Origin: Lachnospiraceae bacterium
Lineage (GTDB): Bacteria > Bacillota > Clostridia > Lachnospirales > Lachnospiraceae
Assembly: GCA_030526405.1 (NCBI GenBank)
Contig: JAUNCZ010000002.1
Span: 1-64,000, forward strand
DNA: 64,000 nucleotides
Reading direction: 5' to 3'
Part shown: piece by piece, positions 1-7,277 of the stretch
Layout: the number at the start of each line of letters is the position of its first letter
How positions within the stretch are numbered: the stretch's first letter is position 1
The notes under the pieces: model-generated
Told to the model about the DNA's origin: nothing
The model's input: the letters and a program-made list of their open reading frames with translations, nothing else
Databases searched by the model: none
Position numbers and translations under genes: made by a program

Positions 1-302
1 ACGACCAGAGAGTAGAGGTTCACTGCGAGAAGGGTGCTGTTCAGGATAACAACAATCTGGAGAACGTAGCATTTGTAAGCACAGCTGAGGGCGTATGCTC
101 TGCAAAACCAACCTATTTCTTCCTGGAGAGATACAACGATGCTTTCGTAGCAGAGGTAAATGCCTTTGTTGACGCCATCGTGAATGACAAAGAGACTCCT
201 GTAAATGGAAAAGATGGTCTGGAGCCAGTGCGTATTGCCATCGCAGCTAAAAAATCTCTTCTTGAGGGACGTCCTGTTAAACTGGAGGAGATTGAGGGAT
301 AA
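1..302 (+). CDS. Inositol 2-dehydrogenase-type oxidoreductase (Gfo/Idh/MocA), C-terminal fragment
   Basis: The reading frame enters at the window edge (first full codon at base 3) and stops at 300-302, so only about 99 C-terminal residues are visible. They match the C-terminal part of Gfo/Idh/MocA NAD-dependent dehydrogenases: FFLERYNDAFVAEVNAFVDA, then GLEPVRIAIAAKKSLLEGRP, the usual end of inositol 2-dehydrogenases (IolG). Such enzymes oxidise myo-inositol or a related cyclitol to the inosose in the cytoplasm. The next gene is a TIM-barrel sugar/inosose isomerase, which supports a cyclitol pathway. The exact substrate cannot be read from this fragment. Confidence 0.75.
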   Translation, partial: DQRVEVHCEKGAVQDNNNLENVAFVSTAEGVCSAKPTYFFLERYNDAFVAEVNAFVDAIVNDKETPVNGKDGLEPVRIAIAAKKSLLEGRPVKLEEIEG

Positions 303-410
303 TCTGTTTTGTTCCGAAATAACTGTTCACGGAGTGTCTGTCTGAATGTTGGACAGAGGCTCTGCGGACGTTTGAATAGTATAACAACTGTATTGTAAAG
401 GAGAAATGAT

Positions 411-1274
411 ATGAGAATCGGCTTTAATGAAGCAAACAGCAAGGGATGTAAGGATCATTCTGTAATGAAGGATATGGAGCTGTGTGAGAAATACGGCTTT
501 GATCTGATTGATATTCAGTCTGAGTGTCTGGACAGAGATCTGGAGGCTGGAAAGGTTACTCTTGAAGAGATGGGAGAGTTCTTTGCAACACATCATCTGA
601 AAATGGCTTCCTACAATGCCCTTTGCTTCTTCAATATGAAACCTACTCAGGAGGAGAAGGATGCAGTTCTCGATCAGCTCAGAGAAATCGTTCGTCGTTG
701 TAAAATCCTTGGCTGTGGTATGGTAGTAGTAGTTCCTTCCATGGACATCAAAGTACCTGCAACCATCGATGAGATCAAAAAGGACACTGTTGAGGTGATC
801 AAATCCATGCTGCCAATCGTCGAGCCAGAAGGAATCAAGCTTTCCATCGAGTTCGTTGCAGCACCAACCATGACAATCAACCGTTTTGACGAGGCATATG
901 ATATCATCAAAGAGGTAAATCATCCTCTGGTAGGACTGACTGTTGATGAGTATCATTTCCGCAATATGGGATCCACATGGGAGGCTCTGGAGAAGGCTGA
1001 CGGAGACAAGATCTTTGTATGGCACCTGAACGGATGCGAGAATGTACCATTTGGTGCTTCCTACAATACAGATGCTGTACGTCTGTGGCCGGATGATGAG
1101 AAGGATTGCCTGGATCACAAGAGAATGGCAGATACCTTTAAGAAAATCGGTTTCAGCAATGACAACTGCATCATCGAGATCTTCCGTCCTGAGTACTGGG
1201 AGATGTCTCAGGAGGAGAATGTGGCTAAATCTGCTGAGATCACAAAGGCACATGTGGCTAAATACTGGGATTGA
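411..1274 (+). CDS. Sugar phosphate/inosose isomerase-epimerase (AP endonuclease 2-like TIM barrel)
   Basis: The 287-aa protein has the length and pattern of the xylose isomerase-like TIM-barrel family (IolE, IolI, sugar epimerases). Metal-ligand acidic and histidine positions are visible: SIEFVAAP near residue 145, TVDEYHF near 180, VWHLNGCEN near 205 and IIEIFRPEYW near 260. The start is fixed by AAGGAG shortly before the ATG. It lies 108 bases after an inositol dehydrogenase-like gene on the same strand, so isomerisation or dehydration of an inosose is the likely job (inference). It could instead act on another keto-sugar. A repeat element carrying a terminator follows it. Confidence 0.7.
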   Translation: MRIGFNEANSKGCKDHSVMKDMELCEKYGFDLIDIQSECLDRDLEAGKVTLEEMGEFFATHHLKMASYNALCFFNMKPTQEEKDAVLDQLREIVRRCKILGCGMVVVVPSMDIKVPATIDEIKKDTVEVIKSMLPIVEPEGIKLSIEFVAAPTMTINRFDEAYDIIKEVNHPLVGLTVDEYHFRNMGSTWEALEKADGDKIFVWHLNGCENVPFGASYNTDAVRLWPDDEKDCLDHKRMADTFKKIGFSNDNCIIEIFRPEYWEMSQEENVAKSAEITKAHVAKYWD

Positions 1275-1345
1275 TCTTCTTTTGAAGAGGGTTCTGATGT
1301 CAATATTACTGCTGGGAATAAATCCTTGTATTACTGATAATCCCT

Positions 1346-1460
1346 TGAAAAAGGGGCTGTCGCAACAGTTGTTGCGATGGCCCCTTTTTGCTTTGCGTGA
1401 GCAACGAGCCAAAGTCCGTGCTTGCACGGAACCCTGACGAAGCGTGTTTCTCATAGTTAT
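1346..1460 (+). repeat. Dispersed intergenic repeat, copy A (short form)
   Basis: Starts with the terminator hairpin and continues with the core GAGCCAAAGTCCGTGCTTGC (1407-1426) and ends in GTTTCTCATAGTT. The same core is seen in reverse complement near 13000 and in forward orientation near 18100 and 24470. Relative to copy B this copy lacks about 40 bases between the TTGCACG core and the GTTTCTCATAG end, and the distal palindrome. Confidence 0.75.
1348..1389 (+). terminator. Intrinsic terminator after the isomerase gene (part of repeat copy A)
   Basis: Stem AAGGGGCTGTCGCAAC / GTTGCGATGGCCCCTT with a four-base loop, followed by a T run. The flanking A and T runs make it usable in both directions; the reverse-strand HD gene ends at 1463. 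The same hairpin sequence is found again at 59440-59475. Confidence 0.85.
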
Positions 1461-1462
1461 AG

Positions 1463-2200
1463 TCAGATTCCGGAACAGGGAGACAGAATTCTGTCCTGGG
1501 GCAGGATCAGGTGTCTCACAGACTCCATCACGCTCTGCATGTGGTATTGAATCAGAAAACATTGACTGGTGTATTCGGGATAGTCCCTCTGAAGAGACTG
1601 CAGGAGGGGAAGGATGAATTCCTCTGTTTCTATAATATATTCTGCCAGCTTTTCCGGCTTCCAGGCGGTACACATACAGGAAAGGTTGTTGCAGCGATCC
1701 AGAAGCTTCACTATGGCAGCAATCCGGTTGCTTCGGATTCCTTCATAATAGCTGTGGTTACGCAGCCGTTCCTGCTCGTGATACAACATCCATTTTTCTG
1801 TACCTGCATGCTTCTCCGGCTTTTTCAGTTTCTGCTTAGTGAGAACAGAAACTGCCAGTTGGGTTTCTTTGGAGGCGGGCAGCTCCCCGGGAGGAATGGC
1901 GCAGTCCTCACAGATGTCATGGAGCAGTGCCGCAGAGATAAGGTCATCCTCAATGAAGCCCAGGGCGATGGCGTGGCAGGCCACCTGAAGGGGATGGCTG
2001 TAGTAGGGAACTTTATCTTTCCCTTGTCGTACCTGCCCCTGGTGTTTCTCTTTCATATAGGGTAACAGAGCAAGGGATTGTGAAAGTCCGTTGCTCTCCA
2101 AATATTCTTCCAGAAGGGAGTAGAGTCTGTTTTCGTCAAAAAGACGGTCCGAAAGATTGTCTGTAAGCTGCATGATCGGATTGTTCGTCTGGTATTTCAT
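1463..2200 (-). CDS. HD-domain phosphohydrolase related to the RelA/SpoT hydrolase domain
   Basis: The 245-aa protein carries the metal-dependent HD pattern of (p)ppGpp hydrolases: SHPLQVA, then ALLHDICEDC, then KLLDRCNNLS, matching the H, HD, ED and distal D ligands of the SpoT/MESH1 type. There is no synthetase or TGS/ACT domain, so it would be a stand-alone small hydrolase (family inference; ppGpp or another nucleotide may be the substrate). The start at 2200 is chosen because AGGAGGAGC lies just upstream; a longer frame to 2272 has no ribosome site. It is the only reverse-strand gene in the first 13 kb and converges on the isomerase gene. Confidence 0.7.
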   Translation of the reverse strand: MKYQTNNPIMQLTDNLSDRLFDENRLYSLLEEYLESNGLSQSLALLPYMKEKHQGQVRQGKDKVPYYSHPLQVACHAIALGFIEDDLISAALLHDICEDCAIPPGELPASKETQLAVSVLTKQKLKKPEKHAGTEKWMLYHEQERLRNHSYYEGIRSNRIAAIVKLLDRCNNLSCMCTAWKPEKLAEYIIETEEFILPLLQSLQRDYPEYTSQCFLIQYHMQSVMESVRHLILPQDRILSPCSGI

Positions 2201-2307
2201 TGAAAGCTCCTCCTGTATGTAAAAAAACTCAGCCCGAAAAAAGTATAGCACAGAAAAAACAGAAAATGTCAAATAGTCAGAAAAAAAGTTTTGAAATCAT
2301 GCTTATG

Positions 2308-2337
2308 CTGACAATTTGCCGGTGCCTATGATATGAT
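2308..2337 (+). promoter_or_regulatory. Probable sigma-A promoter of the phosphoribosyltransferase operon
   Basis: CTGACA at 2308-2313, 18-base spacer, TATGAT at 2332-2337. The leader then contains a hairpin with arms AATCCT (2358-2363) and AGGATT (2380-2385) before the ribosome site at about 2405. Confidence 0.5.
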
Positions 2338-2417
2338 AATAAAAAGAGGTGAAAGGGAATCCTTGCCGGGGAGTGTGCCAGGATTGGCTGATCATACAGT
2401 GATAAGGAGAGAACGAT

Positions 2418-2951
2418 ATGAGGGTATATTCAACAGAACAGATGAAACAGATGGTTCTTCAGCATGTGAGACAGGATAGCAGCAAACGTTTTATCGGAAC
2501 CATCTATCAGGATATGGAATGTCTGGACAGTGTTATTGATTATCTGGCTGGAGCTTTCCGGGGAAAAGTGGAGGCAGTTGCTGCTCCTGCCACTGCGGGC
2601 TACATTCTGGGCAGTATGCTGGCCAGAGAACTGAAGGTTCCGTTTATTCCTATTATTAAAGGTGGAAATGCAGAGGAGCAGGATGCGGAGGAGTACATCC
2701 GTTCTTCCTATCTGGATCACAGAAACTCTGTACGTTCCATGAAGGTGAGAAAGGATGCGGTTCAGAAGGGACAGAAGATCCTGCTGGTGGACAACTGGAT
2801 TGAGACCGCAGCCACCATCACCACCTGTCTGACACTGCTGGAGGAGGCAGAGACTTCGGTGCGGGGAATTGCTGCCTTTGGACTGGATTACAATGATGCC
2901 ACAGCAAAACTGATCCGCTCCTTCGATGTGCGGGTTGTGGTGAATGAATAA
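2418..2951 (+). CDS. Phosphoribosyltransferase, adenine-PRT-like with atypical PRPP loop
   Basis: A 177-aa type I phosphoribosyltransferase-like protein. The hallmark PRPP-binding stretch is ILLVDNWIETAATI near residues 121-134, where most adenine PRTs have a DD pair and a TGGT/TGAQ end; here these are DN and TAAT. A family variant with DDWIETG is known, so this may be a subfamily rather than a dead enzyme. The expected activity is transfer of ribose 5-phosphate from PRPP to a base, in the cytoplasm. AAGGAG precedes the ATG. The AIRS-domain and methyltransferase genes follow within 75 bases and overlap each other, suggesting one transcript. The substrate is not evident. Confidence 0.6.
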   Translation: MRVYSTEQMKQMVLQHVRQDSSKRFIGTIYQDMECLDSVIDYLAGAFRGKVEAVAAPATAGYILGSMLARELKVPFIPIIKGGNAEEQDAEEYIRSSYLDHRNSVRSMKVRKDAVQKGQKILLVDNWIETAATITTCLTLLEEAETSVRGIAAFGLDYNDATAKLIRSFDVRVVVNE

Positions 2952-3023
2952 GGCAACGGTTTTCAAAACCGCTGTCTTGCATTATAATAGACGGGATATT
3001 ACCGAAAACAGCAGGAGGAAGCG

Positions 3024-3773
3024 ATGAATTACAGAGAAAAGCAGAAAAAGGACCCGGCAGAGAAAAAGATCCGGAAATTATCTGCATTTAGAAAAAGATA
3101 TCCCGATACAGCAGCAGAAGGACTTGTCCCGGAACTTTTCTGGGAGGAACAGTGTGACAGCTGTCTGGAGGAGCTTTCTGAGAAAGGGCAGCTGATGCCC
3201 GCGCCGGGACAGGAGCTGTTTATGACAGGCTGGGTGGGAGCAGCGGGAACACTGCTTCTGGCAGACTGGAAAAAAGAGCAGTTGTGCACAAGATTTCCGG
3301 CGGCTTTTGTACATACAGCCTGGGACAGAGAGGTTTTTGATAATTACCGGGGAAATGATTCCGGGAATCCATATTTTCAGCCGGCAGCATTTCTGGCACA
3401 GGGGGCTTCCTGGATCGCTCCTGTTGGAGAGGGCGGTCTTATGAAGACCCTCTATCGTCTGGGCAAGGAAACCGGTCTGGGATTCCGTATCAATTCGAGA
3501 AGGGTGCCCATTCGTCAGATTACCATTGAGTTTACGGAGTTTTTCCGTGTCCATCCCTGGGAACTGTTTACGGGAAGAAGCTTTCTCTTTGCAGCGGAGC
3601 ACGATGCTCCTATCCTGAGAAGTCTGGAGCAGCAGGGAATCCTCTGCAGCAAGGTGGGGGTACTCACAAAGGAGAAACAGAAGCTGATCTGCCATGGACA
3701 GGAGGAGAGCAATATCAATCGCCCTGAGCCAGATGGACTTCTGACTCTGCTTATGGAGGAGATACAGCCATGA
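3024..3773 (+). CDS. AIR-synthase-like (HypE-type) C-terminal domain protein, no N-terminal ATP domain
   Basis: The 249-aa protein is unlike its neighbours by name but its second half follows the AIRS C-domain: GQELFMTGWVGAAGT near residue 65, EGGLMKTLYRLGKETGLG near 140, then RRVPIRQITIEFTEFF and a glycine-poor FTGRSFLFA element. In HypE/PurM/SelD relatives this region follows an N-terminal ATP-binding AIRS domain, which is absent; the first 60 residues are basic and charged instead. A complete enzyme would usually be about 330 aa. It shares an ATGA overlap with the downstream methyltransferase. Function is unknown; [NiFe]-type HypE activity is unlikely because only an [FeFe] hydrogenase is present nearby. 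Confidence 0.5.
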   Translation: MNYREKQKKDPAEKKIRKLSAFRKRYPDTAAEGLVPELFWEEQCDSCLEELSEKGQLMPAPGQELFMTGWVGAAGTLLLADWKKEQLCTRFPAAFVHTAWDREVFDNYRGNDSGNPYFQPAAFLAQGASWIAPVGEGGLMKTLYRLGKETGLGFRINSRRVPIRQITIEFTEFFRVHPWELFTGRSFLFAAEHDAPILRSLEQQGILCSKVGVLTKEKQKLICHGQEESNINRPEPDGLLTLLMEEIQP

Positions 3774-4540
3774 GTACAAAGCTGGACGCCTATTATAATA
3801 AGTTCAATGAGGAAAAAAGACTGAATTCCCGCCATGGCCAGGTGGAATTTCAGGTTTCCATGAAATACATCCATCAGTATCTGAAGCCCGGTGACAGGAT
3901 TCTGGATGTGGGAGCTGCCACTGGAAGATACAGCATCCCTCTGTTTGAGGAGGGGTATGATGTGACAGCTGTGGAGCCGGTACAGCACAATCTGGGCAGG
4001 CTCAAGGCGAAGAAACCGGAGCTGCCGGCCTTTAAGGGGGATGCAAGAAAGCTGAAACGCTTTCCGGATGAATCCTTTGATCTGGTGCTGCTGTTCGGCC
4101 CCATGTACCATCTTGTGGATGATGCAGACAAGCTTCAGGCCCTGAGGGAGGCGAAGAGAGTCACAAAAACAGGGGGACTTGTGCTGGTGGCCTATGTGAT
4201 GAATGAGTACAGCGTTCTTACCTACGGTTTTAAGGAGCAGCATATCCTGGAACTTAAGGAGCAGGGGAGGGTGGACCACACCTGGCGGGTACGGCCGGAT
4301 GAGGAGGATCTGTACGATTATGTCCGTCTTGAGGATGTGGAGAGACTGAACCGGGAAGCGGGAATGGAACGAATCTGCATCTTTTCCCCGGATGGCCCCG
4401 CAAACCATATGAGAAGAGAGCTGAACAGACTATCGGAGGAGGAGTTCGCGGCATTCATCAGCTACCAGATGAGTGTGGCGGAGCGGCCGGATCTTCTTGG
4501 TGCAGGAGGACATATTGTAGATGTCCTTGTGAAAAAATAA
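3770..4540 (+). CDS. Class I SAM-dependent methyltransferase
   Basis: 256 aa with the classical Rossmann methyltransferase motifs: motif I ILDVGAATGRYSIPL near residues 44-58, the acidic end of strand 2 at VTAVEPV near 66, and motif IV/post-I FDLVLLFGPMYHLVD near 103. The substrate cannot be deduced. Its ATG overlaps the stop of the preceding gene by four bases, indicating translational coupling. The gene ends the small operon and is followed by a terminator. Confidence 0.8.
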   Translation: MSTKLDAYYNKFNEEKRLNSRHGQVEFQVSMKYIHQYLKPGDRILDVGAATGRYSIPLFEEGYDVTAVEPVQHNLGRLKAKKPELPAFKGDARKLKRFPDESFDLVLLFGPMYHLVDDADKLQALREAKRVTKTGGLVLVAYVMNEYSVLTYGFKEQHILELKEQGRVDHTWRVRPDEEDLYDYVRLEDVERLNREAGMERICIFSPDGPANHMRRELNRLSEEEFAAFISYQMSVAERPDLLGAGGHIVDVLVKK

Positions 4541-4589
4541 TATGGAAAGGGGCTGATGAGCAGCTGATTTGCTGCTCCGGATCCCTGTT

Positions 4590-4620
4590 AAAAAAGAGAA
4601 GCCCCAGGGCTTCTTTTTTT
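4590..4620 (+). terminator. Intrinsic terminator after the methyltransferase
   Basis: Stem AGAAGCCC / GGGCTTCT with a very short loop, A run before and seven T after. The rest of the 4541-4908 gap is AT-rich and holds the hydrogenase promoter. Confidence 0.85.
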
Positions 4621-4817
4621 CGTTTTTGGGAAAAATGAATTTTGCAGTCCGGGCGGAGTGGGAAAGTCTGGGAATTATATGTTATAACCATATAATTATT
4701 TTTATAATAAGTCCTGGGTTATCTGGTTAATTCTGTGAATTGCCAGTATTTAATAAAATAAATGCCATGAAAACGGGGGTTCTGTGTGAAAAATATTCAT
4801 TAGATTGTGAAAATGAC

Positions 4818-4846
4818 TTGTAAAAGATGTAAAAAGCGTATAGAAT
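4818..4846 (+). promoter_or_regulatory. Promoter of the hydrogenase operon
   Basis: TTGTAA at 4818-4823, 17-base spacer, TAGAAT at 4841-4846, about 60 bases before the first start codon. I looked for a Rex-type TTGTTAA..TTAACAA palindrome and did not find a convincing one. Confidence 0.6.
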
Positions 4847-4908
4847 AATTACAAATGTGTAGCACGGAAATATAAAAAATCAACAATCTTTGAAGGAGGC
4901 GAAGAAAT

Positions 4909-5388
4909 ATGTTAGATCAGTCTTATTACACAAAGACAGATGAGATCATTGCCGTATATGGAAAAAAACCGGCGTCTCTGATTCCGATCATGCAGGACAT
5001 TCAGGGAGTGTATCGCTATCTGCCTGGTGAGTTGCTGACTTACGTTGCAGCGCAGATCGGAATCACAGAAGCAAAAGCCTACAGTGTGGCAACTTTCTAT
5101 GAGAACTTTTCCTTTGAGCCAAAAGGAAAATATGTGATAAAAGTATGCGATGGAACAGCTTGTCATGTAAGAAAGTCAGCTCCGATCCTTGACACATTTA
5201 CAAAAGAGCTGGGACTCAGCAAAAAGAAACATACTACAGATGATATGCTGTTCACAGTTGAGACAGTATCCTGTCTGGGTGCCTGCGGACTTGCACCAAC
5301 AGTTATGGTGAATGAAGATGTATATCCGAAGATGACTCCTGAGAAAGCTCAGGAACTGATCCAGAGATTGCGGGGTGACAGCGTATGA
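4909..5388 (+). CDS. hydC: Electron-bifurcating hydrogenase, NuoE-like [2Fe-2S] subunit
   Basis: 159 aa, thioredoxin-fold [2Fe-2S] protein of the NuoE/HndA/HydC family. The four cluster cysteines are C80, C85, C122 and C126 (KVCDGTACHV and SCLGACGLAP). It passes electrons inside the soluble HydABC complex that couples H2 formation to oxidation of NADH plus reduced ferredoxin. GGAGG stands 8 bases before the ATG. It overlaps the next gene by four bases (5385-5388), the normal gene order for this operon. Confidence 0.9.
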   Translation: MLDQSYYTKTDEIIAVYGKKPASLIPIMQDIQGVYRYLPGELLTYVAAQIGITEAKAYSVATFYENFSFEPKGKYVIKVCDGTACHVRKSAPILDTFTKELGLSKKKHTTDDMLFTVETVSCLGACGLAPTVMVNEDVYPKMTPEKAQELIQRLRGDSV

Positions 5389-7265
5389 TCAATAATAGAG
5401 AAGAATTAACTGCTGCTGTTGCAAGTGCAAAGGAGCAGATCAAACAGTATGACTGCAGAATCCTTGTTTGTTCCGGTACTGGATGTATTGCATCCGGATC
5501 AGAGAAGGTATACGAAGAGTTCGTTAAGATCGTTGGAGAAACACCTGGCGTTACACTGACATTTGAACCTCATGACGGCGAGAAGAAGCTCGGTGTCAAG
5601 AAGACTGGATGTCAGGGCGTGTGTGAGCTTGGTCCTCTGGTACGTATTCAGAAGGGTGATCAGGTTGTTCAGTATACAAAGGTGCAGATTGCAGACTGCC
5701 AGAAGATTTTTGAGCAGACCGTTCTCGGTGATGAAGTGATCGAGGCATTGCTGTACAAACAGAGCGGCATCTCCTACAAGGCACCGGATGAGATTCCGTT
5801 TATCGCAAAACAGACAAGAATCGTTCTTGAGAACTGTGGAAAATATGATGCAGAGTCCTTTGATGAGTATCTGGCAGGCGGCGGCTTCTCTGCTCTTCAG
5901 AAAGCTCTCTTTGAGATGACACCTGCTGAGGTAGTTGACGAGGTTGACAAATCCGGACTTCGCGGACGCGGCGGCGGTGGCTTCCCAACCGGAAGAAAAT
6001 GGAAACAGGTTGCAAGACAGAAAGAAACCTGCCGTTACGTTGTATGTAATGGTGATGAGGGTGATCCGGGAGCATTTATGGATGGCTCCGTTATGGAGGG
6101 TGATCCTTATAAACTGATCGAGGGTATGATGATCGCCGGCTATGCCTGCGGTGCCGAGAATGGATACATCTATGTTCGTGCTGAGTATCCTATGTCCGTT
6201 GCAAGACTCCGTCATGCCATTGCTGAGCTTGAGTCAAGAAATCTGCTGGGTGAGAATATTCTCGGAACCGGCTTTAACTTCTATATGCATATCAACAGAG
6301 GTGCAGGTGCTTTCGTATGTGGTGAGGGTTCTGCTCTTACAGCATCCATCGAGGGAAATCGTGGTATGCCTCGAGTAAAACCACCTCGTACCGTTGAGAA
6401 GGGTCTCTGGGAGAAACCAACTGTTCTGAACAATGTTGAGACCTATGCAAACGTACCAAGAATTATTCTTCAGGGATCTGAGTGGTTCCGTTCCATCGGA
6501 ACAGAGTCATCCTCCGGATGTAAGACCTTCTCTCTGACAGGCTCTATTCAGAACACAGGTCTGATCGAGGTTCCAATGGGTACAACTCTCCGTGAGATCA
6601 TCTTTGACATCGGTGGCGGTCTGAAGGACGGCGGTACCTTCAAAGCTGTTCAGATCGGCGGACCTTCCGGTGGCTGTCTCACTGAGACTGAGCTGGATGT
6701 TCCACTTGATTTTGAGTCCGTTAAAAAATACGGTGCCATCATTGGTTCCGGTGGTCTCGTTGTTATGGATGACAATACCTGTATGGTTGAGGTTGCCCGT
6801 TTCTTCATGAGCTTCACACAGCGTGAGTCCTGCGGTAAGTGTGTTCCTTGTCGTGAGGGTACAAAACGTATGCTTGAGATCATGGAGAGAATCGTTGCAG
6901 GCAAGGGCGAGATGGAGGATCTGGACCGTCTTGAGGAGCTGGCAACAATGATCAAGAGCACAGCTCTCTGTGGTCTTGGAAAATCTGCACCACTTCCTGT
7001 ACTCAGTACACTGAAGATGTTCCGTGAGGAGTACATTGAGCATATCGTAGATCATAAGTGTAAAGCGAAAGTCTGCGAGGCGATGAAGAAATTCGTTATT
7101 AATCCGGAAGTATGTAAGGGCTGTAGCAAGTGTGCTAAGAACTGTCCTGTTAATGCGATTTCAGGTGTTGTGAAGAAACCATTCACCATTGATCCTAATG
7201 TTTGTATCCATTGTGGCGCATGTAAAGAGAATTGTGCCTTTGATGCGATTTACATTGAAGATTAA
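5385..7265 (+). CDS. hydB: Electron-bifurcating hydrogenase, NuoF-like FMN/NADH subunit
   Basis: 626 aa. In order: an N-terminal thioredoxin-like [2Fe-2S] domain (residues 1-125, CSGTGC and TGCQGVCELGP), the NuoF core with the NADH/FMN motif GRGGGGFPTGRKW near 193 and NRGAGAFVCGEGSAL near 303, the [4Fe-4S] motif ESCGKCVPCREG near 480, and two C-terminal ferredoxin motifs (VCKGCSKCAKNCP, VCIHCGACKENC). This is the flavin subunit where bifurcation or confurcation between NAD and ferredoxin takes place. Length and domain order are complete. A 12-base gap with AAGGAGG separates it from hydA. Confidence 0.92.
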   Translation: MINNREELTAAVASAKEQIKQYDCRILVCSGTGCIASGSEKVYEEFVKIVGETPGVTLTFEPHDGEKKLGVKKTGCQGVCELGPLVRIQKGDQVVQYTKVQIADCQKIFEQTVLGDEVIEALLYKQSGISYKAPDEIPFIAKQTRIVLENCGKYDAESFDEYLAGGGFSALQKALFEMTPAEVVDEVDKSGLRGRGGGGFPTGRKWKQVARQKETCRYVVCNGDEGDPGAFMDGSVMEGDPYKLIEGMMIAGYACGAENGYIYVRAEYPMSVARLRHAIAELESRNLLGENILGTGFNFYMHINRGAGAFVCGEGSALTASIEGNRGMPRVKPPRTVEKGLWEKPTVLNNVETYANVPRIILQGSEWFRSIGTESSSGCKTFSLTGSIQNTGLIEVPMGTTLREIIFDIGGGLKDGGTFKAVQIGGPSGGCLTETELDVPLDFESVKKYGAIIGSGGLVVMDDNTCMVEVARFFMSFTQRESCGKCVPCREGTKRMLEIMERIVAGKGEMEDLDRLEELATMIKSTALCGLGKSAPLPVLSTLKMFREEYIEHIVDHKCKAKVCEAMKKFVINPEVCKGCSKCAKNCPVNAISGVVKKPFTIDPNVCIHCGACKENCAFDAIYIED

Positions 7266-7277
7266 GGAGGTGACGTT

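Noticed and set aside
327-1673. Long reverse open frame of 448 codons
   Set aside because: It runs antisense through the isomerase gene, the terminator and the HD gene end; no ribosome site and no protein-like motif.
2343-2400. Possible riboswitch in the phosphoribosyltransferase leader (AGGTGAAAGGGAA resembles a cobalamin riboswitch start)
   Set aside because: The space is too short and the conserved core of that class is absent; only one simple hairpin remains.
4700-4860. Rex-binding site before the hydrogenase operon
   Set aside because: No TTGTTAA/TTAACAA palindrome of acceptable quality.
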